The translations under genes were made by a program, and so were the position numbers. Below are positions 17,866-26,406 of a stretch of DNA of 64,000 nucleotides, one piece after another; position 1 is the stretch's first letter; every line of letters starts with the position of its first letter. A model generated the notes under the pieces. The model was not told the DNA's origin, did not search any database, and worked only from the letters and a program-made list of their open reading frames with translations. Source of the stretch: Streptomyces chumphonensis (GTDB taxonomy: Bacteria; Actinomycetota; Actinomycetes; Streptomycetales; Streptomycetaceae); NCBI RefSeq assembly GCF_014779715.1, contig NZ_JACXYU010000008.1, positions 183,876-247,875 on the forward strand, in the 5' to 3' direction.

Positions 17866-18930
17866 TCACCGGACGGCCGGAGCCGTCGCCTCGCCGGAGG
17901 CCGTCGCTCCGTCGGAGCGGCTCGCCGCGTGCGGGTCGGGTGCGAGGTGCCGAGTGCCGATGCGCTTGCGGAAGACCCAGTACGTCCAGCCCTGGTAGAG
18001 CAGGACGAGCGGCGTGGCGATGCCCGCGCACCAGGTCATGATCGTCAGCGTGTACGGGCTGGAGGCCGCGTTCTCCACGGTCAGGTTCCACTCCTCGTTC
18101 AGGGAGGAGGGCATCACGTCCGGGAAGAGGACGAGGAACAGCATGACCACCGCCGCCACCACGGTGACACCGGAGAAGGTGAAGGCCCAGCCCTCCCGGC
18201 CCCGGCCGTTCGCGACGAGCGCCGCGAGCAGCCCGGCCACGGCCACGAGGAAGGCGGCCAGGGAGGCCGGCCCGCCGCCGTCCGCCTGCGTGGCACCGAG
18301 GAAGGCCAGGGCCAGCACCGTGACGAGGACGCCGAGCCCCGTGGCCAGCCTCCGTGCCCGGGACCGGATGTCCCCGACCGTCTTCAGGGCCGTGAACACC
18401 GCGCCGTGGAAGGTGAAGAGCGCCAGGGTGAGCAGCCCGCCCAGCAGGGCGTAGGGGGTGAACAGGTCCGGCAGCGAGCCGACGTACTCCTTCTCCGCGT
18501 CGATCGGCACCCCCCGGACGACGTTCGCGAAGATGACGCCCCACAGGAACGCGGGCAGGGCCGAGCACCAGAAGACGGCGTGCTCCCAGTTGCGCTGCCA
18601 CCGCTCCTCGGGGCGCTTGGCCCGGTACTCGAAGGCGACCCCGCGCACGATGAGGCTGATGAGCACGGCCAGCAACAGCAGGTAGAAGCCGGAGAAGAGG
18701 GTGGCGTACCAGTCGGGGAAGGCGGCGAACATCCCGCCCGCCGCGGCGAGCAGCCAGACCTCGTTGCCGTCCCAGACGGGGCCGATGGTGTTGATCAGGA
18801 CGCGGCGCTCGGCGCGGTCGCGGGCGAGGACCTTGGTGAGGACGCCGACGCCGAAGTCGAAGCCTTCCAGGAAGAAGTAGCCGGTCCACAGGACGGCGAT
18901 GAGGACGAACCAGAGGGTGGGGAGCTCCAT
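17866..18930 (-). CDS. cydB: Cytochrome bd quinol oxidase subunit II
   Basis: A 354-residue integral membrane protein, the second subunit of the high-affinity terminal oxidase that oxidises quinol and reduces O2. It opens MELPTLWFVLIAVLWTGYFFLEGFDFGVG, the CydB signature (GYFxLEGFDFGVG). GPVWDGNEVWLLAAAG and the pattern of eight to nine membrane helices follow. Subunit II lacks haem ligands of its own in this family. It lies 62 nt downstream of cydA and 4 nt upstream of cydDC on the same strand. Confidence 0.95.
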   Translation of the reverse strand: MELPTLWFVLIAVLWTGYFFLEGFDFGVGVLTKVLARDRAERRVLINTIGPVWDGNEVWLLAAAGGMFAAFPDWYATLFSGFYLLLLAVLISLIVRGVAFEYRAKRPEERWQRNWEHAVFWCSALPAFLWGVIFANVVRGVPIDAEKEYVGSLPDLFTPYALLGGLLTLALFTFHGAVFTALKTVGDIRSRARRLATGLGVLVTVLALAFLGATQADGGGPASLAAFLVAVAGLLAALVANGRGREGWAFTFSGVTVVAAVVMLFLVLFPDVMPSSLNEEWNLTVENAASSPYTLTIMTWCAGIATPLVLLYQGWTYWVFRKRIGTRHLAPDPHAASRSDGATASGEATAPAVR

Positions 18931-18992
18931 GACGCTCCTTTCGGGGAGTCCGGGGCGCCCGGGAGGCCGGGCCGCCCGGGGATCGGCGTCGG

Positions 18993-20537
18993 TCAGTAGG
19001 AGAAGGCCATGGGGCGGTCGTCCGCGTCCTCGTCGGCCCCGGCGCCGCGTCCGCCCCCGATGCGGGTGGGCGGGTCCAGGTCCGCTTCGGTGAGGTCCGG
19101 GGGTCCGGCCTTGGCGTACTTGGCCAGCAGCCGGAACTCCACCACCGCGAGCACCGCGTACAGGACCGTGTAGAGGGACATCGACGCGATCACCTCACCC
19201 TGGGAGACGCTCGGCGAGACGGCGGAGGCCGTCGGGAGCACCCCGTACACCGCCCAGGGCTGGCGGCCCATCTCGGTGAAGATCCAGCCCCAGCAGTTCG
19301 CGATGAGGGGGAAGGCCATCGTGAGGAACGCCGCACGCCAGTACCAGCGCGTCAGGGTGGGACCGAGCTCCCGGGTCCGGGTGAGGGCCAGCCGTGGCAC
19401 CTCGTCCGCGCCGGTGCGCAGGGAGGGCGCGAGCCAGCGCTTCCGGCGGGTCAGGTAGAGGCCGACGACGCCGAGGGCGAGGGACGTCATGCCGAAGCCG
19501 ATCATCCAGCGGAAGCCCCAGTAGGCGACGGGGATGTTGGGCCGGTAGTCGCCGAGGCCCAGTTCCTCGTCGAACTGCTCCTTGAGGGCCTCGTTGGTGT
19601 CGTTGATCCCGGGGACGGGCGTGCTGAAGTCGTCGTGGGCGAGGAAGGAGAGCAGACCGGGGATCTCGACGGCCACCGTGTTGTGCCCCTCGTCGACGTC
19701 GCCGTAGGCGAACACGGAGAAGGGCGCCGGGCCCTCGGTGTCCCACAGCGCCTCGGCGGCGGCCATCTTCATGGGCTGCTGCTCGTACATGATCTTGGCG
19801 AGTCGGTCGCCGCTGACGGCGACGAGGAGACCACTGACCACCATGGTCACCAGGCCCACCCGGAGCGAGGTGCGCATCACCGGGACGTGCCGACGGCGGA
19901 TGAGGTGGTAGGCGGCGATGCCGACCATGAAGGCCGCGCCGGTGAGGAAGGCCGCGGTGATGGTGTGCGCGAACTGCGCCACCGCCGTGTTCTGGGTCAG
20001 GACGTGCCAGAAGTCCGTCAGCTCCGCACGTCCCGACTCCGGGTCGATGCGGTAGCCGACCGGGTGCTGCATCCAGGAGTTGGCGGCGAGGATGAAGTAC
20101 GCGGACAGGACGGTGCCGACCGCGACCATCCAGATGCAGGCGAGATGGATGCGCTGGGGGAGCTTGTCCCAGCCGAAGATCCACAGGCCGATGAAGGTGG
20201 ACTCGAAGAAGAAGGCGATCAGCGCCTCGAAGGCGAGTGGAGCGCCGAAGACGTCCCCGACGAAGCGGGAGTAGTCGGACCAGTTCATGCCGAACTGGAA
20301 CTCCTGCAGGATGCCGGTGACGACGCCCATCGCGATGTTGATCAGGAAAAGCTTCCCCCAGAACTTGGTGGCCCTGAGGTACTTCTCCTTCCCCGTCCTG
20401 ACCCACGCCGTCTGCAGGCCCGCCGTGAGCGAGGCGAGCGAGATCGTCAGCGGGACGAAGAGGAAGTGGTAGACGGTCGTGATGCCGAACTGCCAGCGCG
20501 CCAGCGTCTCCGGCGCCAGAGCGAGGTCCACGTGCAC
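18993..20537 (-). CDS. cydA: Cytochrome bd quinol oxidase subunit I
   Basis: A 514-residue haem-carrying subunit of cytochrome bd. Near the N-terminus, ARWQFGITTVYHFLFVPLT contains the histidine ligand of the high-spin haem region. GRQPWAVYG close to residue 430 is the family signature, and about nine membrane helices are visible. The quinol-binding loop is of the short type. The tail is acidic and disordered (GADEDADDRPMAFSY). It is the first gene of the leftward cyd operon and has a Rex operator in its upstream region. It supports respiration when oxygen is low. Confidence 0.95.
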   Translation of the reverse strand: MHVDLALAPETLARWQFGITTVYHFLFVPLTISLASLTAGLQTAWVRTGKEKYLRATKFWGKLFLINIAMGVVTGILQEFQFGMNWSDYSRFVGDVFGAPLAFEALIAFFFESTFIGLWIFGWDKLPQRIHLACIWMVAVGTVLSAYFILAANSWMQHPVGYRIDPESGRAELTDFWHVLTQNTAVAQFAHTITAAFLTGAAFMVGIAAYHLIRRRHVPVMRTSLRVGLVTMVVSGLLVAVSGDRLAKIMYEQQPMKMAAAEALWDTEGPAPFSVFAYGDVDEGHNTVAVEIPGLLSFLAHDDFSTPVPGINDTNEALKEQFDEELGLGDYRPNIPVAYWGFRWMIGFGMTSLALGVVGLYLTRRKRWLAPSLRTGADEVPRLALTRTRELGPTLTRWYWRAAFLTMAFPLIANCWGWIFTEMGRQPWAVYGVLPTASAVSPSVSQGEVIASMSLYTVLYAVLAVVEFRLLAKYAKAGPPDLTEADLDPPTRIGGGRGAGADEDADDRPMAFSY

Positions 20538-20702
20538 GTCGCTGTCTCCTTCGCTTCGCCGTGGGCACGGGTGCGCACGGCTGCCGCCCGTCGCGTCCGG
20601 TTCTCCCTTCCGGTCTCATCCGGGCATGTGGCGTCTTGTCATGGTTTCGCTTCTCGATCATGGACGCCCGAAACGGACTGAAGCTGAATGAAACAGACGC
20701 GC

Positions 20703-20720
20703 TCGTGAATGCGTTCACAA
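20703..20720. promoter_or_regulatory. Rex operator (ROP) upstream of cydA
   Basis: TCGTGAATGCGTTCACAA matches the Rex consensus TTGTGAANNNNTTCACAA in all defined positions but one. It lies 166 bp upstream of the cydA start. On the minus strand a possible -10 box CATAAT (20730-20735) lies just before it, so bound Rex would cover the start of transcription. Rex is the NADH/NAD+-sensing repressor of cyd genes in Streptomyces. Confidence 0.85.
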
Positions 20721-20782
20721 TCACAAGCATTATGTCGTACCGCCGCGAGGCTCCGATCGGGGGGTCCCCCCTTCCCTGCAAC

Positions 20783-20797
20783 TCAACAAAATGTTGA
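20783..20797. repeat. Inverted repeat upstream of the cyclophilin-like gene
   Basis: TCAACA-AAA-TGTTGA is a perfect 6-bp inverted repeat only 10 nt before the ATG at 20808. It is AT-rich against its surroundings. It overlaps the expected ribosome binding region, so it could hinder translation or be an operator. Confidence 0.45.
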
Positions 20798-20807
20798 AAT
20801 CTGAGCC

Positions 20808-21197
20808 ATGAGCGAGACACCCGAAGCCCGCAGCATCCGCATCGTCTGGCCCGCCGGCCGGCTCACCGCGACCCTCGGCGACACTCCGGCCGCGCGAGCC
20901 CTGCTGGACGCCCTCCCGATCGAGTCCCGGGCCGCGACCTGGGGCGAGGAGGTCTACTTCGACACCGGGCTGAGCCTTCCCCTGGACAGCGGAGCCCGAC
21001 AGGTCGTCGACCCGGGGACCGTCGCGTTCTGGACGGAGGGCGACGCCCTCGCGCTGCCCTACGGCCCCACACCGATATCCCGCGGGGACGAGTGCCGGCT
21101 GGCCGGCCCGTGCAACGTGCTGGGGTCCGTCGACGGCGATCCCCGCCGGCTGGCGACCGTCCGCAGCGGCGACCCCGTCCGGGTCGAACTCGCCTGA
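20808..21197 (+). CDS. Cyclophilin-like fold protein (DUF3830/DUF369-like)
   Basis: A 129-residue small beta-barrel protein. IRIVWPAGRLTATLGDTPAARALLDALP is the typical opening of cyclophilin-like fold proteins. ATWGEEVYFDTGLSLPLD and DPGTVAFWTEGDALALPYGPTP are the conserved central strands. The family is structurally like cyclophilin but lacks its catalytic set, and its function is unknown. It is divergent from cydA and convergent with hisC. There is no clear ribosome binding site, which is unusual here; an inverted repeat occupies that position. Confidence 0.8.
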   Translation: MSETPEARSIRIVWPAGRLTATLGDTPAARALLDALPIESRAATWGEEVYFDTGLSLPLDSGARQVVDPGTVAFWTEGDALALPYGPTPISRGDECRLAGPCNVLGSVDGDPRRLATVRSGDPVRVELA

Positions 21198-21236
21198 GCC
21201 CGACGCGGACGGGGCGAAGCGACCGCCGGGAGTCCT

Positions 21237-21288
21237 ACGCCACGGAACCCGCCGAGAGGCTCACGCCACGGAACCCGCCGAGAGGCTC
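21237..21288. repeat. 26-bp tandem duplication at the hisC 3' end
   Basis: Two perfect 26-bp copies lie head to tail, 21237-21262 and 21263-21288, followed by 5 bp of a third. The second copy covers the end of hisC up to its stop, so the duplication has copied the stop-codon region into the convergent intergenic space. It probably arose by replication slippage. Confidence 0.8.
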
Positions 21289-22378
21289 ACGCCTCCGGCT
21301 CTTTGCGAAACTCAGCAGCCGCTTGGAGGAAGAGGTCGTTCGCCTCCGGCTCCCCGATGGTCACCCGCACGCCCTCCCCCGGGAACGGCCTCACGACCAC
21401 CCCGGCGCGCTCCGCCGCGGCCGCGAAGTCCGTGGTGCGGGCGCCCAGCCGCAGCCAGACGAAGTTGGCCTGGGTCTCGGGCACGGTCCAGCCCTGCACG
21501 ACCAGTTCCCGACTGACCCGGGCCCGCTCGGCGACGAGCCCCTCCACCCGCTCCAGCAGTTCCTGCTCGCTCGCGAGCGAGGCGACGGCGGCGTCCTGGG
21601 CGATCTGGCTGACTCCGAAGGGCACCGCCGTCTTGCGCAGGGCCGCCGCGACCGGTTCGTGCGCCACCGCGAAGCCGACGCGCAGCCCCGCCAACCCGTA
21701 CGCCTTGGAGAACGTGCGCAGGACGCACACGTTCGGACGGTCCCGGTACAGCTCCAGGCCGTCCGGGATGTCCTCGTCGCGGACGAACTCCCGGTACGCC
21801 TCGTCCAGCACCACGAGGACGTCCCCGGGCACCCGGTCAAGGAAACGTTCCAGCTCCCGGCGGCGGATGGCCGCGCCCGTGGGGTTGTTGGGGTTGCAGA
21901 CGAAGATCAGCCGGGTGCGGTCGGTGATCGCGTCGGCCATCGCGTCGAGGTCGTGCTCCTCGGTCTCGGTCAGCGGCACCCTGACCGCCGTCGCCCCGGA
22001 GATCTGCGTGATGATCGGGTAGGCCTCGAAGGACCGCCAGGCGAAGATCACCTCGTCGCCGGGGCCCGCCGTCGCCTGGAGCAGCTGCTGGGCGACGCCC
22101 ACCGAACCGGTGCCCGTGGCCAGGCGCGTCACGGGCACGTCGAACCGCTCGGCGAGCGCGGCCATGAGACCGGTGCAGGCCATGTCCGGGTAGCGGTTGA
22201 AGGCGCCGGACGCCGCCACGGCCGACTCCAGCACACCCGGCAGCGGCGGGTAGGGGTTCTCGTTGGAGGACAGCTTGTAGGACACGGCCCCGGCGGCGGA
22301 CGCGGCCCCCGGCTTGCCCGGCTTGTACGTGGGGACACCGTCCAGCGCCGCGCGCAGCTTCGGGGTCTCGTCGGTCAT
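21287..22378 (-). CDS. hisC: Histidinol-phosphate aminotransferase
   Basis: A 363-residue PLP-dependent class I/II aminotransferase. KLSSNENPYPPLP is the HisC-type N-terminal motif. FVCNPNNPTG binds the cofactor region, VVLDEAYREF carries the Asp/Tyr pair, and RTFSKAYGLAGLRVGF contains the Schiff-base lysine. The C-terminal arginine for the carboxylate is in VRPFPGEGVRVTIG. HisC enzymes convert imidazole-acetol phosphate to histidinol phosphate; some paralogues also act on aromatic amino acids, and this copy is outside a his operon. The ATG at 22378 has AGGAGG 6 nt upstream and is preferred over the longer open frame. Confidence 0.9.
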   Translation of the reverse strand: MTDETPKLRAALDGVPTYKPGKPGAASAAGAVSYKLSSNENPYPPLPGVLESAVAASGAFNRYPDMACTGLMAALAERFDVPVTRLATGTGSVGVAQQLLQATAGPGDEVIFAWRSFEAYPIITQISGATAVRVPLTETEEHDLDAMADAITDRTRLIFVCNPNNPTGAAIRRRELERFLDRVPGDVLVVLDEAYREFVRDEDIPDGLELYRDRPNVCVLRTFSKAYGLAGLRVGFAVAHEPVAAALRKTAVPFGVSQIAQDAAVASLASEQELLERVEGLVAERARVSRELVVQGWTVPETQANFVWLRLGARTTDFAAAAERAGVVVRPFPGEGVRVTIGEPEANDLFLQAAAEFRKEPEA

Positions 22379-22789
22379 CGCAGTCCTCCTTGACAGCCTC
22401 GGCGGGCTCCGGATCGACCGCCCCGCGAGCCCGTCCGCCAATACTGCACACCCTAAGAGGAATGGTCCACGGGCACCTAGGGCCGGTCACGGCCCGCACC
22501 CGCGCTCCCCGCCGCTGCCCTCCGATCAAGGGGGCGCGGAACGAAAATTGCGCGCCGGTGGCGGACTCCCTGGCGCGCATCACTCATACAGGTGAGTTGA
22601 GACCTCTTCGCAACCTCCGAGGAAGTGGGGGGCCGAGCACCCTCTGGGCCCCCGCACCCTTTCCCAGGAAGCCCAACTACCGTGTAATCCAAGGCAGTTA
22701 CCTGTAATCGATCTTGCAGAATCGTGCCTTTCCCCTGGGGGGTCGGTGGCGCCGCGAGGCCCCTCCCACAGCCCTACTATCGGCTCGCC
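22379..22789. other. Divergent regulatory region between hisC and the LacI gene
   Basis: This 411-bp region holds no gene I can support. It is relatively AT-rich near 22670-22720 and contains the palindrome TTAC-CT-GTAA at 22698-22707, a candidate operator for the LacI-type regulator that starts at 22790. Confidence 0.5.
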
Positions 22790-23908
22790 ATGACAGCAGC
22801 AGGGAAGCACCAGGTGAGCCGGTCCACCGGTCGCCGGCTGGCGCGTGCGGGCATCCGGGACGTCGCCGCCGCCGCCGGCGTCTCCATCACGACCGTCTCC
22901 GACGCACTCAACGGCAAGGGCCGGCTCCCCGACGCCACGCGCCGCCACGTCCGGGAGGTCGCAGACCGCCTCGGTTACCGCCCCTCCGCCGCCGCCCGCA
23001 CCCTGCGCACCGGCAAGTCCGGGCTCATCGGGCTCACCGTCACGACCTACGGCGAAGAACCGTTCACCTTCACCGAATTCGCCTACTTCGCGGACATGGT
23101 GCGCGCCGCCACCTCGGCCGCGCTCGCCCGTGGGTACGCCCTCGTCATCCTCCCGGCCCCCGCCCGGCACAGCGCCTACGACGTCTGGGCCAACGTCGCA
23201 CTCGACGGCACCGTCGTCATCGACCCCGCCGACCACGACCCCGTCGTCACCGAACTCGTCCGGCAGGGAATCCCCGTCGTCTCCGACGGTCGCCCCGGCG
23301 CCACCCTCCCCGTGACCGCCTGGGTCGACAACGACCACGAGGCCGCCGTCACCGGGCTCCTGGACCACCTCGCCGAGTCCGGAGCCCGGCGCATCGGGCT
23401 CCTCACCGGCACCAGCACCGACACCTACACGCGGCTGTCCACCACCGCGTACCTCACCTGGTGCGAACGCGTGGGCCAGCCCCCCGTCTACGAGACCTAC
23501 CCCGCCCACGACCCCTGCGCCGGCGCCGTCGCCGCCGACCGGCTCCTCGCGCGGCCCGACCGGCCCGACGCCGTCTACGGGCTCTTCGACCCGAACGGCA
23601 CCGACCTCCTCGCCGCCGCCCGGCGCTACGGACTCCGCGTTCCCGAGGACCTGCTGCTCGTCTGCTGCAGCGAATCCTCCGTGTACGCCGCCACCGAACC
23701 GCCGATCACCACCCTCTCCCTCAAGCCCGGACGCATCGGCACCACCGTCGTCCAACTGCTCATCGACGCCATCGAAGGAGTGGGCGGCGCGGGGCGGCCC
23801 GTCCAGCAGGTCATGCCCACGGAACTCATCGTGCGCGCCTCCTCCCAACGCCGTCCGCCCCGGACCACCATCAGCCCTCCGCGCCGGGGTCCCGGCTCCA
23901 CAGGCTGA
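22790..23908 (+). CDS. LacI-family transcriptional regulator
   Basis: A 372-residue repressor. The N-terminal DNA-binding domain has GIRDVAAAAGVSITTVSDALNGKG followed by DATRRHVREVADRLGYRPSAAARTL, the standard LacI helix-turn-helix and hinge helix. The remainder is a periplasmic-binding-like sensor domain, with SGLIGLTVTTYGE at its start and GLFDPNGTDLLAAAR and LLLVCCSESSVYAATEPPITT late in the fold. The effector, probably a sugar or nucleoside, cannot be read. The ATG at 22790 is preferred; the frame is open further upstream from 22724. It is divergent from hisC. Confidence 0.9.
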   Translation: MTAAGKHQVSRSTGRRLARAGIRDVAAAAGVSITTVSDALNGKGRLPDATRRHVREVADRLGYRPSAAARTLRTGKSGLIGLTVTTYGEEPFTFTEFAYFADMVRAATSAALARGYALVILPAPARHSAYDVWANVALDGTVVIDPADHDPVVTELVRQGIPVVSDGRPGATLPVTAWVDNDHEAAVTGLLDHLAESGARRIGLLTGTSTDTYTRLSTTAYLTWCERVGQPPVYETYPAHDPCAGAVAADRLLARPDRPDAVYGLFDPNGTDLLAAARRYGLRVPEDLLLVCCSESSVYAATEPPITTLSLKPGRIGTTVVQLLIDAIEGVGGAGRPVQQVMPTELIVRASSQRRPPRTTISPPRRGPGSTG

Positions 23909-24123
23909 CGGCCCGCCCCGGTGCACACCCCACACTCCGGAAAAATGCGGAGGAAATCGCGTTCACCGGCGTCCTGGCGGGAATTGCCACCCCCCAGGTG
24001 CGTCACAAGCCCCGAGCGGCGTTCCTATGATGGAGCGCACGGCACCGGTCCGGCCTCCGACCAGGAAAGCCCACGACATCACGGTCCGGCAGGTGCAAGC
24101 TGCGCGCAAGGGTGGAGGGGTCG

Positions 24124-25296
24124 ATGACTCAGGGGGCCGGTCAGGGACCCGCGAGGTGGCAGCCGACGGACATGGGCGGCGGCTTCGTCACACCCCGGCC
24201 CACGCTCACGTCCGTTCCCACCCCGCCGCGGGCGGGGTCGGCGACGCCCCCCGAGTACCCCGGGGCGGGAGCTCGGGGGCCGGCTCATCCGCCGCAGCAG
24301 CACGTCGGCCACGCGGCACAGGCGGGCGGCGACTACCCGCCCGACGAGGACGGCTACACGCCCACCGTGCGCGACCTGCCCGTCATCGGTGCCGGGGCCG
24401 CCGGCGTCGCCGAGCCCACCCCGACGCTGGTGGACACCGCGGCACCGAGCGCCTCCGAGGCCGACCCCCTCGGCCCCCTCTACGTCGTCGGCGACGTCCA
24501 CGGGTACCTCGACGAGCTCCGCGCGGCGCTGCGCGAGGCCGGCCTCGTCGACGCCGAGGACCGCTGGGCCGCCGGCAACACGCGGCTGTGGTTCCTCGGG
24601 GACTTCACCGACCGCGGCCCGGACGGCGTCGGCGTCATCGACCTCGTCATGCGCCTGTCCGCCGAGGCCGCCGCCGCGGGCGGCTACTGCAAGGCCCTGC
24701 TCGGCAACCACGAGCTGCTCATCCTCGGGGCCAAACGCTTCGGTGACACACCCGTCGACTCGGGCGCCGGCACCGCGTCGTTCCAGGCCGCCTGGCTGCT
24801 CAACGGCGGCCAGCGCAGCGACATGGAACGCCTGGAGGAGCACCACCTCCAGTGGATGTCCCGGCTGGACGCCATGACGCTCGCCGACGACCACCTGCTC
24901 CTGCACTCCGACACCACCGCCTACCTGGAGTACGGCGAGACCATCGGGGCCGTCAACGACGCGATCACCGACGCGCTCGAACGGCGCGACGCGGACGAGA
25001 CCTGGGACCTCTTCCGGAAGTTCACCAAGCGCTTCGCCTTCCGCGACGAGGAGACGGGCCCGCAGGTCGCCCGGGAACTGCTCGACGCCTACGGCGGCCG
25101 ACGCATCGTCCACGGTCACAGCCCCATCCCCTACCTGCTCGGCGACGTCCCGCCCGTCGAGGACGACGCCGAGGGGGACAAGGAGCCACAGATCACCGGC
25201 CCCCACGTCTACGCGGACGGCCTCGCCGTCGCCATGGACGGCGGGGTGACGATGGCCGGGAAGCTCCTGGTGAGCCGTCTTCCCCTCGGCAACTGA
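24124..25296 (+). CDS. Metallophosphoesterase with disordered N-terminus
   Basis: A 390-residue protein. The first ~115 residues are proline/glycine-rich and likely disordered. The calcineurin-like catalytic domain follows, with the metal-binding motifs GDVHGYLDEL, FLGDFTDRGPDG, LLGNHELL and, late in the protein, IVHGHSPIPYL. This order (GDxHG, GDxxDRG, GNHE, HGH) defines a PPP/ApaH-like metallophosphatase. The ATG at 24124 has GGAGG 5 nt upstream; a GTG at 24112 is an alternative. The substrate is unknown, though bis-nucleoside tetraphosphatase or Ser/Thr phosphatase activity is typical of this subgroup. Confidence 0.88.
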   Translation: MTQGAGQGPARWQPTDMGGGFVTPRPTLTSVPTPPRAGSATPPEYPGAGARGPAHPPQQHVGHAAQAGGDYPPDEDGYTPTVRDLPVIGAGAAGVAEPTPTLVDTAAPSASEADPLGPLYVVGDVHGYLDELRAALREAGLVDAEDRWAAGNTRLWFLGDFTDRGPDGVGVIDLVMRLSAEAAAAGGYCKALLGNHELLILGAKRFGDTPVDSGAGTASFQAAWLLNGGQRSDMERLEEHHLQWMSRLDAMTLADDHLLLHSDTTAYLEYGETIGAVNDAITDALERRDADETWDLFRKFTKRFAFRDEETGPQVARELLDAYGGRRIVHGHSPIPYLLGDVPPVEDDAEGDKEPQITGPHVYADGLAVAMDGGVTMAGKLLVSRLPLGN

Positions 25297-25492
25297 CCGA
25301 ACAGTTCCAGCCACCACGGCTTGACCTGCCACGGGAGCGGGCCGAGCCGGTCACAGCGGCCTGTGAGCAATTTCGGAAACCCCCTGTCACGGTGCACCGG
25401 ATGCGCTCTACCATCAAGGCCCTTCCATCCGCCCTTCCACCTGCCCGGAAGCCGGCCGCACCACGGCCCACGGCCCCACGGAGCATCGGGGG

Positions 25493-26317
25493 ATGCACAT
25501 GAACAGCGCTCCGCACCTGCGGCTCGAAGACCGGCCCGAGTTCGAGCGGCTCCTGGACACCGCCCTGAACACCGCCTCGGTACCGCGCGGCGGCGAGGCC
25601 GACGGGCCGCGGCCCGGCCGCGAGCAGCTGCGCGCCATGGCGCTGGCCGCCGTCTCAACCATCGCCGCCTGCGCGGCCACCGAGTACCAGCACTTCACCG
25701 GTCTGCGCGAGGACCTGCGGCGCAGCACCCGGGGCTCCTCCGGGCTGGCCGCCACCGTGGCCGAGACCGGCGGCGCCGGACTCTTCGCCCTCCTGTCCGT
25801 CCTCGCCCCGATCCTGGCGGGGGCGGCGGCCGTCATCTTCCTGGCGGTCGGCTACACCCTCGCCGCCGTCTCGCCCGACGTCGCCCTGGCCCAGCCCCTG
25901 CGCAACGTGGGCTGGGTCTTCGCGGCCCTGGCCGCCGCCGGCCTGCTCGCCGCCTGCGTCAGCCTCGTGCTCACGGCCCTGCGCAACTCCGCCGCTCCCC
26001 CGTCCACCGCGGCCGGACCGGGCGGCACACCGGCCCGGAGCGGTGACGGCTCCCTCGCCTCCGAGGTCGACCGGGCCCGGGACGCCTGGCGGCGCGCCCT
26101 CCTCGACCGGGGCATCGCCCCCTTCCTCCGCGACGCCCTCGCCGCCACGGGGGCGTCCACCGCCTCGCCCGACCCGTCGCGCACCCCGCGTCTGGGGTAT
26201 TCCCACCCCGGCTTCACCAGCCCCGGCGCCCCGCAGGAGACCCGCGACCGTCCCCGCTACTCCAGCCCCGACTTCACCAGCCCGGACTTCACCAGTCCCG
26301 ACGGCGAACCGGACTGA
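25493..26317 (+). CDS. Conserved membrane protein with repetitive tail
   Basis: A 274-residue protein of unknown function. Two membrane helices are evident around residues 95-125 (GLFALLSVLAPILAGAAAVI) and 140-165 (VFAALAAAGLLAACVSLVL). The soluble C-terminal part has a helical segment (EVDRARDAWRRALLDRGIAPFLRDAL) and ends in repeated SPDFTSP/SHPGFTSP units. Such short aromatic repeats often mediate protein contacts, but this is inference. An in-frame ATG at 25499 is an equally good start. The BRO-N gene follows 89 nt later on the same strand. Confidence 0.72.
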   Translation: MHMNSAPHLRLEDRPEFERLLDTALNTASVPRGGEADGPRPGREQLRAMALAAVSTIAACAATEYQHFTGLREDLRRSTRGSSGLAATVAETGGAGLFALLSVLAPILAGAAAVIFLAVGYTLAAVSPDVALAQPLRNVGWVFAALAAAGLLAACVSLVLTALRNSAAPPSTAAGPGGTPARSGDGSLASEVDRARDAWRRALLDRGIAPFLRDALAATGASTASPDPSRTPRLGYSHPGFTSPGAPQETRDRPRYSSPDFTSPDFTSPDGEPD

Positions 26318-26406
26318 CCTGCCGTTACCCGTTCGGGTGAACTGAGGTTTACCCCGGGCGTGTTCGATTTTCGTACACCTACGCTCCACGGCGGAGGTGA
26401 TGCTCG

